Origin: Artemia franciscana | Taxonomy: Eukaryota; Arthropoda; Branchiopoda; Anostraca; Artemiidae | DNA: 64,000 nucleotides | Direction: 5' to 3' | NCBI RefSeq assembly: GCF_032884065.1 | Contig: NC_088880.1 | Location: 36,510,827-36,574,826, forward strand | In this document: in pieces, positions 1-13,158 of the stretch | How positions within the stretch are numbered: position 1 is the stretch's first letter | How the letters are laid out: each line of letters opens with the position of its first letter | Translations under genes and position numbers: made by a program | The notes under the pieces: model-generated | What the model was told of the DNA's origin: nothing | Databases searched by the model: none | The model's input: only the letters and a program-made list of their open reading frames with translations

Positions 1-274
1 AATAGACCAATAAAGAAATTTATTTTAAAGCTTCATTTAACTGATTCCTTTAACTAAGAGGTTTGATGAAGTTATGTGTAATGATGTGTAATTACGCATC
101 AGCTATTATAGGGGACGGCTGGTGAGCCTTTGTGTGCGTGTGTGTGTGTGGGGTAGAGGGTGTCTGATTACCTTTTTTTTACCCTCTTGCCCACCTTCAA
201 ATTAACAAAGAATGATATCTGTGGGGGGGGGGATTAATCTATAATCTTCCTTGAGTTTTTTACTAAGTCTACAA

Positions 275-314
275 AATGAGTAATATTAGGGCAATAGCCC
301 TAATATTACTCATT
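275..314. repeat. Perfect 18-bp inverted repeat (hairpin)
   Basis: Positions 275-292 and 297-314 are exact reverse complements separated by four bases (AATA). The stem core reads GAGTAATATTAGGGC. No coding sequence or known regulatory element is recognisable nearby, so this may be a remnant of a small fold-back element. Confidence 0.8.
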
Positions 315-489
315 AGTAGTTTTGGTAATTGGAAGTGATTAGTAGTCATTGGTAGTGGATGTTATGGTAAAACATCTTTCCCTTCTAACATAAAGATTAC
401 ATTTTTTGCATACCAGCAAAAAACCTGAATTTGGGCTAATAGTAATCAACACTAACAAAGGAGTTTTGGTCACAAAATTGTAAATAGAT

Positions 490-1290
490 AGAATCAGCTT
501 TTACGGGATTCTCATTATGAATGCTTCATTACCAACCAAAAGTCACAAGTCTAGAAGAACTTTCTAGTTTTAACAAAAAGGAATAAAACCCCCCTAAAAA
601 GGGTGAGTGATAATGATAAAAATTCTGCCCTCAAATTTATCGTATCAAAAAGTTCTAATACAGGGATTTAAGCTCTTATTTACAAAATGCAGAATTTCGC
701 ATTTTTTCTTGGAGAAGAACATCACAGATTCGTGGAATATGAGAATGTTTGTTGGTTTTTCTGAAGAGGCGATTGCATGGAACCAATAGTCCTAGAAAAT
801 CAAAAAGGCTGATTCGAACGAAAATTAAATGTCTTCCTCCGCTTTTAAGTAGCAAAAAATTGTGGTACAGCAAAGTGACGTATTTTGCCGTTTTGTGGCA
901 CAAAATCCCTATGGCCCAATGGAGCCCACACAACCATCGGACGAAAGAGACTGGAATCGAGTAAGATTCCAGTTTCCGAGGCAGTATTGCCACACGATGG
1001 CGTATTCGTCCTTAAAAATACAGGTGATTTTTTTTTCAACTGAATGTAGGGAGCATTAAAACATAAAACAAAACACAATATTTTGTATATGAGGGGAACT
1101 GCTCTTCCTTAACCCTTGTTCTTTACGCTAAAGTCTCAAAATACTTTTCATTCAAACTCAACGGCTCTTGTGGTTCAAGAGTCGTTCTGAAAGAATTGTG
1201 ACAAAAAGCCGATTCTTAGCGTTCTTTTTTAAGTTTTAATGTTGCTCTTTAGTTTCAGTTGAAAAAAATTACGTTTTAACTTATTATATG
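490..1290 (-). repeat. Decayed family-P repeat, reverse orientation
   Basis: Blocks here are diverged reverse complements of the better copies at 25.59-27.25 and 56.13-57.87 kb. They include the stretch read in reverse as gaggcaaattttctcaggctcg, the T-rich ATCACAGATTCGTGG segment near 722-737, and the CTTTACGCTAAAG box near 1120-1133. Order and spacing follow the family but many bases differ. The reading frames in this stretch are accidental. Confidence 0.55.
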
Positions 1291-2024
1291 ACCATTTTTA
1301 AATCCTCAAACTTTCTTCCAACGTAAAATTTCCCTGTAAAAATGTTCATATATTTTTCAATAAAAATCCAATATAATCATTTTTTAAATCCTACTAACTT
1401 TCCATTTACAGAATTTAATAAATGAAAATATAGCGAAAACGGGTATAACATTTTAAACAATGCAATGGACAAAAAAACCTACTAACTTTAAATAATAAAG
1501 AATACAGATTATTTCGATTTCACGTCGGAACCCTTTATCAGAAGAAAAAACAATGTTTTCTTCAAGGGAGAGTCTTGCCAAGAGAGGGCCCCCCCCCCAA
1601 ATCCCGTGTGATTGGTATGATTTAGTCCGATACAGCTAAAGGATTTTGGAGACATCATTTATTCAGGGTGGGAGGGGGGTGGTGATATTTCAAAAGAGCG
1701 CGTTTTTAGGCAGACATATTTTAATTCATTCTAAATTGTTTCAGAATTTCCTCGGTGTTCATAGAGTCATGGAGTGAATTGAACCATGCCAAACAAGAAA
1801 ACAAAACTGCCTTTTTTCTTGAATCCAACAATTATTTTTTCTAGCAAATATAGCTTTTGTGTTTTCAAGTTTATTTTTGTGCATTCTTTGACACACCACT
1901 ATTTTAGCCAAAGAAGGGACACGAAATTAAATTTCTTACATTAATTAATTGTTTTACGGTAAAATTTTACGTCTTTTATTTACAATAAATTACCTAATTA
2001 TTATGATAGGAATAGTTCTCCATT
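1291..2024. other. AT-rich DNA without recognisable gene
   Basis: No long reading frame, RNA gene or clear repeat is seen. There are G- and C-homopolymer runs near 1591 and 1671 of the kind scattered through this window. Confidence 0.4.
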
Positions 2025-3670
2025 TCATTGATTTTAAATATGTAAGTCTCATCAAGTTCAGTTTTACCCATCAGAAGTTACGAGCCTGAGAAAATCTGCC
2101 TTATTTTAGCAAATAGGGAGAAACACCCCCTAAAAGTCATAGAGAACCCTAATGTAGAAGTTTCAAGCTCATATCTACAAAATTGCGGAATTTACATTTT
2201 TTTTTTGCCAGGAGACAGATCACAGATGCGTGTTTATTTATTTTTTTTTCTTCTCAGGGGTGATCGTATTTACAGTGGTTCTAGAATGTAGCGATAAGGC
2301 TCATTCTAACGGAAATTAAAATTTCTAGTGCCCTTTTTAAGTGACCAAAAAATTTGAGGCCACCTAAGCCCCCACCCATGCTCATTTTTTCCCAAAGTCA
2401 ACGGATCAAAATTCTGAGATAGCCATTTTATTCACCATAGTCGAAAAACCTAATAACTATGTCTTTGGGGACGAGTTACACCCCCACAGTCTCAGTGGGA
2501 GGGGCTGCAAGCTACAAAACTTTGACCAGTGTTTACATATAGTAATGGTTATTGGGAAGTGTACAGACGTTTTCAGGAGGATTTTTTTTGGATTTGAGGG
2601 GGGTTACGTGGGAGGATCTTTCCATGGAGGAATTTGTCATTGGGAAGAGAATTTCAATGAAGTATGATTTTCTAGCATTATTAAAAAAACAATGAAAAAT
2701 AAACATGAAAAGTTTTTTCAACTGAAAGTAAGGAGCAGCATTAAAACTTAAAATGAACAGAAATTATTACGCATATGAGGGGTTCACCTACTCGTAATAC
2801 CTCACTCTTTACGCTAAAGTATTTTTAGTAATTTTAACTTTATATTCTACGGCCTTTGTGATTCAGGGGTCATTCTTAAGGAATTGGGACAAAATTTAAG
2901 CTTTAGTGTACATACGGAGGTATTGCCGAAGGGGTGAACCCCCCTCATATATGTAATGAAAATATACGAATATAGAAGTTCGTTACGTAAGTGAATTCGT
3001 AAGTTACGTATATTTTTGACTAATGAAAACGTTCGTAAAAAATTAAAAATTCTAGTTGCCTTTTTAAGTAATCAAAAAAATTAGAGGGCAACTAGACCTC
3101 CTCCCCCGCTCCTTATTTTCTGAAAACCTTCCGATTAAACTATGAGAAAGCTATTTAGGCAAAAAAAAAAAAAAAAAAATAATATGCAAATTTCGTTTCT
3201 ATTATTTATGCGCAGAGAGCCAAAATCAAAATATGCATTAATTAAAAAATGTTCAGAAACTAAATGAAAAAAAAAAACAAGTTTATTTTAACTGAAACTT
3301 TTCCTCCTCAACGCCCCGCTCTTTACGCTAAAGTTTTTCACTGTTTTAAAAAGTAGATTTAAGAGAAAGAGTCAAACTTTAGCGTAAAGAGCGGGCGTTG
3401 AGGAGGAAAAGCCCCTTTCATATACGGAGTTACTTCTGTTCGTAACTCCTTACTTTCACTCTTGTTACGTATACTCAACGCCCCACTCTTTACGCTAAAG
3501 TTTTTTACTGTTTTAAAAGGCAGAGTTAAGAAAAAGAGTCAAACTTTAGCGTAAAGAGCGGATTGTTGAGGAGGAAAAGCCCCTTTCATACACGGAGTAA
3601 TTTCTGTTCGTTTTAAGTTTAATGTCATTCCTTACTTTCAGTTAAAAAAGCTTGTTTTTTTTTATTTGAT
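2025..3670 (-). repeat. Family-P repeat, reverse copy with duplicated hairpin module
   Basis: The sequence matches the reverse complement of the 25.6 and 56.1 kb copies along most of its length. It begins at the segment read as CAGAAGTTACGAGCCTGAG and ends at the CTCCTTACTTTCAGTTAAAA box. The terminal CAGTTCG hairpin is missing, so its 3-prime end is truncated. Unlike the other copies, the hairpin module occurs twice: arms near 3298-3335 / 3376-3415 and near 3480-3502 / 3539-3580. Each has the CTCTTTACGCTAAAG box facing its complement. An A19 run lies near 3161-3179. Confidence 0.75.
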
Positions 3671-6300
3671 CATTTTAATGACTCCAAATGAAAAATTTCA
3701 GATGAAGTTCAGAGAATACAAAGACATTCTGTAGTTTAATGACTTGTTTTAGGCCTACTGTGATTGTTCTCTTTGGGAGGTTTACTTATGTGCTAATCCT
3801 CAAATGACTAGCGTTTCGAAATTTAAATTTTGTTTAGTCAATAGATTTTCAATAGAATTGATTTTCACTTTGGATAGGAAACTTGTAAATATCTCAGAAG
3901 AGAATCTTCCTGCATGTGAGGGGTATTATATTGGTTTATTATTTGTAGATTATGTCTTATACTTATGTCCAATTTATCTTTTTTTTAAAAATCAATGTCA
4001 AAAGCCGTTTGTCCCCTTAGTAGAGGGTTAAGAAATCAGTAACTCAGATTTATTATGGGGATATCACTAGGCACCCCTGCCTTCACTATTTTTATAGGGC
4101 ATTATAGTATGTTTATAGTATCAACAAATGAGCGTGGATTGACAACAAAATGAGTTTCATGCTAATTGAACTTCTAATTAGTTTTCTAATCAACTTCTAA
4201 TTCATTCTGATAAATTCTAATTAACTTCTGATTAGTCTTCTCACTCCACTTGAAAGAGCACAAAGCAACTGCCAACTCCAAGTATCAAGCTAAACATCCT
4301 CACAGTAAAAAAAAAAAAACAAAAAAAAGTTAAATTTATTTTTTGTTACAAACTGACTAAAATGGAATGTAAACCTAAGCACAAAATATAGGAATGGTTG
4401 TTTTCAAAATATCAAAGGGGTCTCATAAGAAAGAGTGCATTTTAAGACTAATTTCGGGACAAGGGGAAATTAACCTATAGCCTACATGTGCTGCCTGTTA
4501 TATGTATTTGCCTAGCCACAAATGGAATGAAGCATAAAATAAAAATCAACTATCTTCTTTCCTATTTGCCCTTTCAAATAGATTACCAGCTTGTATTTTT
4601 TTTTCTATACAGGAGCACTTGGAACATTTCCTCCTTGATATTGGTCCGAAGAAAACCCACTTTCAAAATTATAAAATTAAAAAAAATGGCCCTTTCACCT
4701 GATTTTGAGAATTTGAACCCCCCCCAGAGTTTGATTCATAAGAACGTAAAAAATGCATTTAAACAAATTTTTGATGCGTTTTAAAAGATTTTTTTAGCCC
4801 CCTCCCACCCTACATACAAAATCCCCACCTCAAAAAATTCTGGAAACGCCCATGACCATATCGAATTACTTTTTGAGAATCTAATGGAAAAAAAGAAACT
4901 TGACAAAAAAAAAAAAACGGCCCGAAAATGACACTCAAAACAACAGACCATTACAAGGTTGAGAATAAAAAGGAAGATGTTGCTTGTAACCTAAACTGTA
5001 TGTCTCATGGAAATGGAGTAGTTATTTTAGTATCTTGTGTTTTTATAGACTCTGAAATTAAGTTTATATAGTAAATAGTGGTCAGTTCATAGTTTTTTTT
5101 TTGCTAGCATGCATAAACAAAGATAAACTTTTAGTCAAAATAATAGATTTTTCAAGAATAAGGCATCAGAGAAGAGTTGGTTTTGGTAGTGATTTCCAAA
5201 ATTTATGTCAAATTCACTTAAAAGAAACAATTGCCACAGATGGGGGGGGGATTGAAGTGAAGGCTCAAACAATCTTAGGGGATATTTTATCTTTTCCTTA
5301 ACATTGGTCGAAAGAACCAAAACCGTTTATAAAATCGAAAAGCAGTGATGTGGAAATGAATTTTATTCCAATTTACCCCCCCCCTCTTCCAAGAGAAATG
5401 CACTCTTTCCTTCTCCTCACAAGGAATGGACTGTTGTGACTTAAAACAACAACAAACCCTTTGTTTCAGTTTACTTTTTCTCAACTTTAACAGAGATACA
5501 CAGCAATTGCTTGAGCGCCTTATGTACCAGCATTGGCCCTGGTGGATCTTTATCCTTTATCTAGTTGAAAAGTATTATATATATCATTATAATTCTTTTA
5601 ACCATTAATTGATATAACAAAGTAAGAATCAAAATAATGAAATAAATTTGAGTGTTTTAATATTGCTGGCCATCATTAAATTTTTTCTTTCAGCACTGAA
5701 ATTTGTTAGGTACAGTATTTGACAAGTCCTATTTATTCGCAGAGAAAAAATAGCATATTCAGGAGACTTTTTCAATCAATATATAAAACATGGACTTTAG
5801 CATTTTCAAGAATTGTAATTATGAAACCATGCATCTTTTAAAGTGCAATATTCTATTTTTTCCTTTTCCTTTTCTTAGGACTGGAGCCCAATTTGAAGTT
5901 TATTTTTTTTTGCATTGAACCTTATGAAAAAGAGAACCTATATATTTACAAAATGGGTTTTATTTTTGATAAACATAAAATCATAATTTATATTCATTAA
6001 TGACTTTAGTTAATCAAGTAAACTTTGCTTCCACGTATTTTTGCCTTAGTACAGGGGAAGCTATCCTCCCCACCACTCCTTAGAAAATTATTGAAAAGAA
6101 TGAACGTACTAATAGAAAGAATGTACCTTGAAAATCACGAAAAAATTGCCCTAAAATTCCTTTTATGACAATTCAGACCCCCCCCCCCTATGGATAAACA
6201 ATTGGAGGGGTAATTTTTCAGGGGTGATTATTATTCTTGAGGAATGTCATTTAAATATTAAACTTGAATGTACAAATGGGGGGTTTGATAAGAGAATAGT
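3671..6300. other. Intergenic DNA, mostly featureless
   Basis: No convincing coding sequence is seen. A weak repeat of about 20 bp around AACTTCTAATTAG occupies roughly 4160-4235. A C-rich piece at about 4700-4850 ends in CTGGAAACGCCC and resembles, in reverse, the CGTATCCAGGGGG repeats at 7.6 and 58.9 kb. The 60-98 residue open frames here lack any family resemblance or codon pattern that I recognise. I looked for downstream JNK exons (APEVILG onward) and did not find them. Confidence 0.4.
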
Positions 6301-6302
6301 AG

Positions 6303-6499
6303 CCTTAGAACAGGATTATTATAGTTGTCATTAGTCATAAAAGAGAAAAAGTAGTACTAGTTACTAATTTAGCGGTTTTGTTACAGCTATGGATTTATAA
6401 CATGGATTTACAATTTCTAAAGTAACTGATTTAGCAGTTTGCCTTAGTATAGGATTATTGTAGTTGTCATTAGTCATAAAAGAGAAAAAGTAGTACTAG
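6303..6499. repeat. Two direct copies of a 58-bp unit, 139 bp apart
   Basis: 6303-6360 and 6442-6499 are almost identical over 58 bases; both contain CATTAGTCATAAAAGAGAAA and GTAGTACTAG, with two or three mismatches near the start. The intervening 81 bases share the phrase TTTAGC-GTTT. A local tandem duplication is the simplest explanation. Confidence 0.85.
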
Positions 6500-6564
6500 C
6501 AACTGCAATTAAACTATATTAATAAGCTACGCAATTAAGGTACACACACCAATATATCAAATCA

Positions 6565-6634
6565 GATTATTAGGGGTCTGGTTCTGTTGGTACGGCGTTG
6601 GACTTCAAGACTGTCATAGGTTCGTTTCCTAATG
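6565..6634 (+). repeat. tRNA-like sequence, probably a SINE head or tRNA pseudogene
   Basis: A box-A-like stretch (TTCTGTTGGTACGG) is followed about 30 bases later by a box-B-like stretch (GGTTCGTTTCC). Four bases on either side of a seven-base loop pair as a T-arm. I cannot build a convincing acceptor stem, so a functional tRNA gene is unlikely. Confidence 0.35.
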
Positions 6635-6675
6635 TTTTTTTCTAAGTCACAGTTTTGTTAAATAAAAGCATCTTA

Positions 6676-7362
<687 letters not shown>

Positions 7363-7559
7363 CTATAAAAAGGAAGATTCAATAAAAATTTTGCTGACAA
7401 ATTAGAACCGAATTGATAATTAGATGCATACACATTTGAAAGTACAAAGAAGCATGAAGCACTGTACTCATCTCAATATGAGTGGGCACAGTCAACACTT
7501 TAAGAAAAGGAGGCCAGAGGCCTTTCTCATCAGGGTTTTGAAACACAAAATCTACTTTC

Positions 7560-7730
7560 CAGCCATTTTTCGTAAATGGACGTGCAATAAAAGACCAACG
7601 CTGTATCCAGGGGGAGGGGGGTCTAGGGTTTGACCTCCCCTGAAAGAATTGTCCAAATCATAAAAACGTAACAAAAATGCACATGAACAAATTTCTATTC
7701 GTTATTAAAGTTTTATTTGTACCCTCCTCC
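7560..7730 (+). repeat. Dispersed repeat (CGTATCCAGGGGG type)
   Basis: The stretch containing TATCCAGGGGGAGG, GTAACAAAAATG and GAACAAATTTCTAT matches, base for base in patches, the sequence at 58865-58990, including the spacing to a following T-rich segment. A weaker reverse copy lies near 4700-4850. Its length of about 130 bp and the lack of coding suggest a SINE-like or MITE-like element. Confidence 0.6.
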
Positions 7731-8960
7731 AGCAGAAAAACTGAAAAAGACTGATCTGGAAAAGAAAACACCTAGAACTAGAATAACACTCAGAAAACAG
7801 CTTTCAGTGGCGATAATCCCCCTTCAGAGCTGTCCCCTCAAGAAGATTATTTTTTCAATTCAATGTGTTTATTCCTTTAAGCAAAAAAAAAAAGAAAAGA
7901 AAAACTTTTTTTTTCCTATGGAACCAGAACAATTTTAATGTAGAATCCCCTGACCAAAATTACATGTCCTGATTCTGCAACTTTTTTTTGTCAGGATATC
8001 AGTGATGGAGGTTAACTAAATTCCAAGTTATAAACTCAAGGACTTTCAGAATATCAATAGTTCTAGAAAATTAATAAAAAGAAACTTTCCAAAAGAGAAC
8101 TCGAAGAGAAGTAAAAAATCATATTAAACTTAAGGCCAGCAGAAATAGATTCTTATAATAATTCAAACTCAAAATGACCAGAAATCATCATTAAGAATAA
8201 ATGAAACCCAAAACGGACAAAAATTAAATAAAAATCATAGAAAACAAACAACAGGTACTGGCATAGTTAAACAAATAAATCGTAAATCAGTAAAACTTAA
8301 ATTACATTTTCAAATCAAACTTAAAAAAAAAGAAAAAGAAGAGATTGACTACTGCCCCCTTCTCTCACCTAACTGTTCAACTCTAAAAGCCTACTACATC
8401 ATTTGCGTTTTTATTGAGAGCTATATGGGTCCTGAGCAGTCCTTGGAGAGATCCAATAAAATTAAACTGGGTATTTGATATATAATAATATTAATTGCTG
8501 AAAACTCAGAAATTCAAGATTTTTTTTTCACTGTAATTCCAATTTTAAATGTTTCAAGCATAAAAGAAAATGTTTGTACAATAATTCGCTTTCAGAAAAG
8601 CGCAAACGACGCAGTAGATTTTAGACTTTTAAACTTAGGGGAAAGAAGGAGTAGCCAAACTCTTGTCTGAAGTGGTTTTTATTTGCTTCAACTATGATTT
8701 TAACATTCGATTTAAGTTGTTATCGTTTTAAGACTTATTTATTCATTTATACTAGCACTTGTTAAGGTTTTCTTTATGATGATTGTTTATTTAATTTCTG
8801 TTCGTTTGACTTCCATTTATTCTTTAATATCCATTTTTGGTCACTTTGTGTTTGAATTATTACAGGAATTTATTCCTGCTTGCCGTAAGTTTAATATGGC
8901 TCCTTACTTTTCTATGAAAAAATTAGTTTTCTTATGTTTTTTTTTTAAAATTAATTTCTC
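7731..8960. other. AT-rich DNA upstream of LINE A
   Basis: No gene is recognised. The segment at 8140-8240 (with AAATGACCAGAAATC and ATGAAACCCAAAACGGACAA) resembles one arm of the fold-back element at 61.9-62.55 kb. The part after about 8690 may be the untranslated 5-prime region of the following LINE. Confidence 0.4.
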
Positions 8961-9026
8961 CTTGTTTTTGATTGCCAAAGTTTTCAGTTGTCCAGCATTC
9001 CCCATTTCAACATCAAAGCTTTTTTT

Positions 9027-9989
9027 TTAACATCGAACTGACACTTGCAGAGGGTGATGAATGCATCGACAATTTTTCGTTGAATTGTCGCCCAAGTAAT
9101 TATGTGAATCCGAATAATCTTTATGAGCATTCAAAATGTACAGAAAGAGCAATCGTTTTCTGGAACTGTCAAGGTCTAAGAACGGCATATTCTTCTTTGA
9201 GTGAGATTTTAAGTTTGCTAGATAAGAAGCCACGAATTGTAGGCATATGTAAGACATTTGTTTCTAGCAAGTCACTACCCTGGGATATCTCTTTTCCAGA
9301 ATGTGTTTGTGAGCAAAGAGAAGGGACAACCATGGAGCAGGGTGATCTATGCCTTTTGATTAATGGAGGTACTCAATATTGGGTTAGGAATTTCCCAGTG
9401 GCTCGAAGATAATATCAAAACGCTTTTCATTGAAAAAAAAAAATGATTATACGATTGATTTACAAAAATCCGTCATGCGATATTAGTTTTTTTTATAGAT
9501 AAATTTGAATTGTTATTAGATAAAATTAACAATGAAAATAAAAATTAATTTATGATGGGAGATTTTAATATTGATTTACTAAAAAGAGCAAATAGATCAG
9601 ATTTTTTTAATATGACGGTGTCACACAATAGTTTTCCTCTTGTAACTATTCCAACTCGGTTTTCACATCTTTTGGCGTCCTTAATTCAATTTTTTTTTGT
9701 TAATGGTGGATTACTTGAGAGATCCCATGCAAATGTGATTGTGTCCAACAGGTTAGATTTTTTAATAAGTAAAATAAAGCTGAATCAGTTGAAGGAAAAT
9801 AAACCAAATGAAATGGCTTCGTTTTACTGTGAAATAAAAAATAAAAACCAAAAGAGTTTTGCAAATATGATAGATGAAGCAAACTTTTCACACGTAATAG
9901 AAGAAAAGTGTCCAAATACAGCATATGACCTCTTCAGTGAGATAGTGATGAATGAAACATGTCCCTTGCAAAGAATAAGCCCTGATTGA
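9027..9989 (+). pseudogene. LINE A endonuclease domain remnant
   Basis: Two open frames (8972-9412 and 9552-9989) carry the start of an exonuclease/endonuclease/phosphatase fold: the WNCQGLR strand, IVGICKTFV (normally with a Glu after the Cys/Ser, here Lys) and GDFNIDLL. A gap with frameshift separates them. The catalytic Glu appears to be replaced by Lys in ICKTF, which adds to the evidence of decay. Confidence 0.75.
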
Positions 9990-10338
9990 AATTTTCCTAA
10001 GAAACCATGGATAACAAAAGCTATTCTGGTTTCAATAAAGCAGAAAAACCAACTTTATGTGAATTATTTAAAGGATCAATTCAGATGATAATTTTATAAA
10101 ATTCTAAAAATTTTGGAACATTAATTCAGTAAAATGGAAAGCTCAGAAACTTCATTCCAAAATTAATTTCATGAAAATTAAGGGAATATAAAAAATACAT
10201 GGAAAACAATAATTAATTTTTTGGGTAATTTTCATACCAAGGAGGAGATGAGAGCCATAGAGATGACAGAAGGTCGTCTTACACATAGCTGAATTTATGT
10301 GTTGTTACTTTGCAAATGACTGAAAAAAAACTTTGCTA

Positions 10339-11938
10339 TCAAGCACGGGCTAACCTATGCACATCTGCAAGTGAGAATTCCTTTGAATTAGCAAGATATT
10401 TGGAATGGGAAGTGGCATAATTCCTGGCTATGACGAATTTGAATTCTAGCGGTATGGATGAGTTTTCACTGAAACTCATCAAAGCTACAAAAACGAGTGT
10501 CTTACCAGTCTTGATACACCTCATCAACCTTTCTCTGGATCTTGGAGTCTTCCTGGAAGCACTAAGATTGCAAGAGTGGTTACTCTTCATAAAGGAGGGA
10601 AAAAAGATGTCCCATTATATTGAAGACCTATAAATATTCTCCCATTTTTCTCAAAGTTATATGAGAAAGTGGTACATGCCCAGTTAAGGTATTATATTGA
10701 AAAGAATACAATTCTAATGGAGAACCAACTTGGGTTCAGAAAAGGGCTGTCTATGGATATGGCAGTTCTAAAATTGGTTGATTTAATTAATGATACATTT
10801 GAAGTTGGTCTCGTACCCACAGCTGTGTTTTTGGATACAAGAAAAGCATTAAACACAGTGGACCAATCAGAGCTTATTCAAGCTCTTGACTCAATTGGAG
10901 TGAAGGGTTCAATCCTGGAGTGGTTTTCATTATATCTAAACAATCGGTATCAGATAGTACAGAATTGATCATTTTTATCTTCAAAAAAGAAAATAGAGCA
11001 TGGGGTCCAACAAGGGCCAATCCTTGGACCCCTCCTTTTCATCATTTTTATTGATAGAGTGCAGCATTACCTGTCAAAGGCTGGTGTCATCCTGCTTACA
11101 GATGACGCTTTGCTCTTTCTAGCAGATGTTTGATGTCATTTCTAGCAGAACTCTCTGCTTGATGTTTTGTATAATAAAATTCATAATGAAGTCTCTGAAT
11201 TTCTAACTTTTTCTCAACAAAACTTGTCAACCCTAAACTTTTTTCATGATATTTTCCAGACTTTTGTCAAGTGTTGGAAATGATCAAATCATGGTTTGAG
11301 GAAATGTAATAAAAACAGCAGCAACAATGAAGTATTTGGGGTTTTTAATTGATGAAAACCTGTCTTGGAAAAACCATTCAATTGTGATAGGTGAAAAATT
11401 TAGCAGAGGTCTTGGGGTGATAAGAAGAATTAAAAATCTAGTCCCAAAAAAATTCTGAAAATGATTTATTTTTCTATATTTTGTCCATATATTAGCTATG
11501 GATGCTCCACATGGGCAAGTAATTTTGTAACATGTTTCAAAAGAGTACAAAAACTTCAGAATAGAGCTTTGAAATTATTATTGGAATTCTAGGATTCTGA
11601 TGAGGTTCCTGCTTATGAGCATTTTAAAAAGAATAAGTTAATGGATTTATCCCAAACTCAAGATCACCAAGTTGCGAATTTTCTTGTATAAATATTTGAA
11701 TTGCCTGCTCAGCCCTGCTTTTGAAAATCTTTCTACTTTTAATAAAGACCATCATGATAATAATACAAGAAAAGCTGATAACTTAACTCATGAGTTTAGG
11801 AGTACCACTTGGGCATCATTTGTGATTTGGCATTATGGTCCCCATGTTTTGAATATATTGCCTGACTGCGTGAAAAATGTGCCTAGTCTTCCAGCCTTCA
11901 AGTCACAGGCAAAGAAGTTTTTTTTTTTTATCTTGTGA
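10339..11938 (+). pseudogene. LINE A reverse transcriptase remnant, copy 1
   Basis: The translated pieces follow the order of the LINE reverse transcriptase palm, thumb and C-terminal segment (fragments at 10430-10633, 10669-10968 and 11672-11938 plus frames between). The polymerase box is LTDD in place of FADD, so one metal-binding Asp context is changed. A short duplication around 11120-11155 repeats TTTCTAGCAGA. Compare with the intact FADD of the copy at 52.4 kb. Confidence 0.85.
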
Positions 11939-13158
11939 CTGATTTTGATATGAAGCCTGCTCTGGGTTGTCATTCTATTCAAGGCATTTTTTTGATTTTT
12001 TTTTTTGGCTGTTAGTTTTTTTTGTTTTCTGTCTTCTTCTTGTCTTTTCCTCTGTCTCTTTTTTCCCTTCTTCCTTCATCAGTTGAGTTTCTTTTATGTT
12101 GAGTAGTACAATATGAATGTGGTTTTAATTAGCTAAGGGTGATAACCCTGCTTGTCCTTCCAAGCTTATTGCCTTTCTTGGTAGGGGAATGGCAAATAGT
12201 GCTTTTTTTCTTTTTTCATAAATGTATTTCTCAGTATTTAAATAAATTATTATATACATGTTGAAAAACAATTTCACTGTCAAGAACAAACTAAGTTTTA
12301 TATTAAAATGAACTATTGCCCACAGTCACATAACCTTGCCTGTCCCAAGCCAGGATAAAGAGGGAGGGTTGGACTGTGGGCTTGCGACCCACTCCTGTAA
12401 AAACTCTAAGCAACATAAACATATATTGAGAATAGCCTCATATCTGATTGTTTTTTTTTTATGACAACTGCACACCCCTGGACAAGATTCTTGACATCAA
12501 AAAATTCCTTCAAATTTGGATTCTGGAACGTTTGAACAAAGTCCCAGTTGTCTAAGACAGAACAAGTTTTGAAGGAAATGAGCCAGCACAATCTAAATAT
12601 CCTTGCTCTGTCCAATGGCCTGGTTCAGGCCTTGAAAAGTTGACAAGTGGACACAGCATCAAATTCAGTAAACCAGAGTCAAGGGGAGAACACAGTTACT
12701 CTTATGATGACGACAAAAAACAGTCTATCCCTTTTAAAGTGGCAGCCAGTTTCATCCAGAATTCTTATTGCTAGGTTTGCCAGCCAGCATGCTGGCTGGA
12801 ATTGTCTGTGTTCAAAATGAATTGCCACAAATGAAGCAAGCAATGATGTAAAGGAAAAATTTTACAGAACCCTGCAATCAGTTGCCAGTGATATACCTAG
12901 ACATGAAACAGCTTGTTTTGTAGGTAATTTCAATGCAAAAATTGGTGACGACAGCAAATATTGCCCCTGGTCTATGGGTTGCTATGACGTTGGTAATCCA
13001 AACGAAAATGGTGAGCTTCCAATTGATTTTGTGCTCTCAAATGACCTAGTTATTGGTGGGAGTTTGTTCCAACACTGTGATATCCATAAATATTCCTCAA
13101 CATCCCCAGAAATCAGATCAACCACCACCTAGTCAGTCACAAATGGCACACTAGCCTC

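Larger units (their letters stand above)
8960..12245 (+). mobile_element. Non-LTR retrotransposon, LINE family A, copy 1 (dead)
   Basis: This element has an apurinic-like endonuclease followed by a reverse transcriptase, the layout of Jockey/CR1-type LINEs. Endonuclease pieces are AIVFWNCQGLR (near 9148-9180) and MMGDFNIDLL (9552 on). Reverse transcriptase pieces run from about 10340 to 11935: NQLGFRKGLS, AVFLDTRKALNTVDQ, GVQQGPILGPLLF and YLGFLIDENLSWK. The catalytic FADD box reads LTDD at about 11095-11106, and stops and frameshifts occur throughout. The 3-prime part matches the copy at 51.6-53.5 kb closely, including its untranslated tail with TTGGTAGGGGAATGGC. It is a pseudogene with no likely product. 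Confidence 0.88.

Noticed and set aside
1..6600. Remaining JNK exons to the left of the first exon
   Set aside because: I scanned for the APEVILG and VDIWSVGCI segments on the minus strand and saw none; they probably lie outside the window.
6565..6634. Functional tRNA gene
   Set aside because: Box A and box B are recognisable, but no seven-pair acceptor stem or clean anticodon arm can be drawn.
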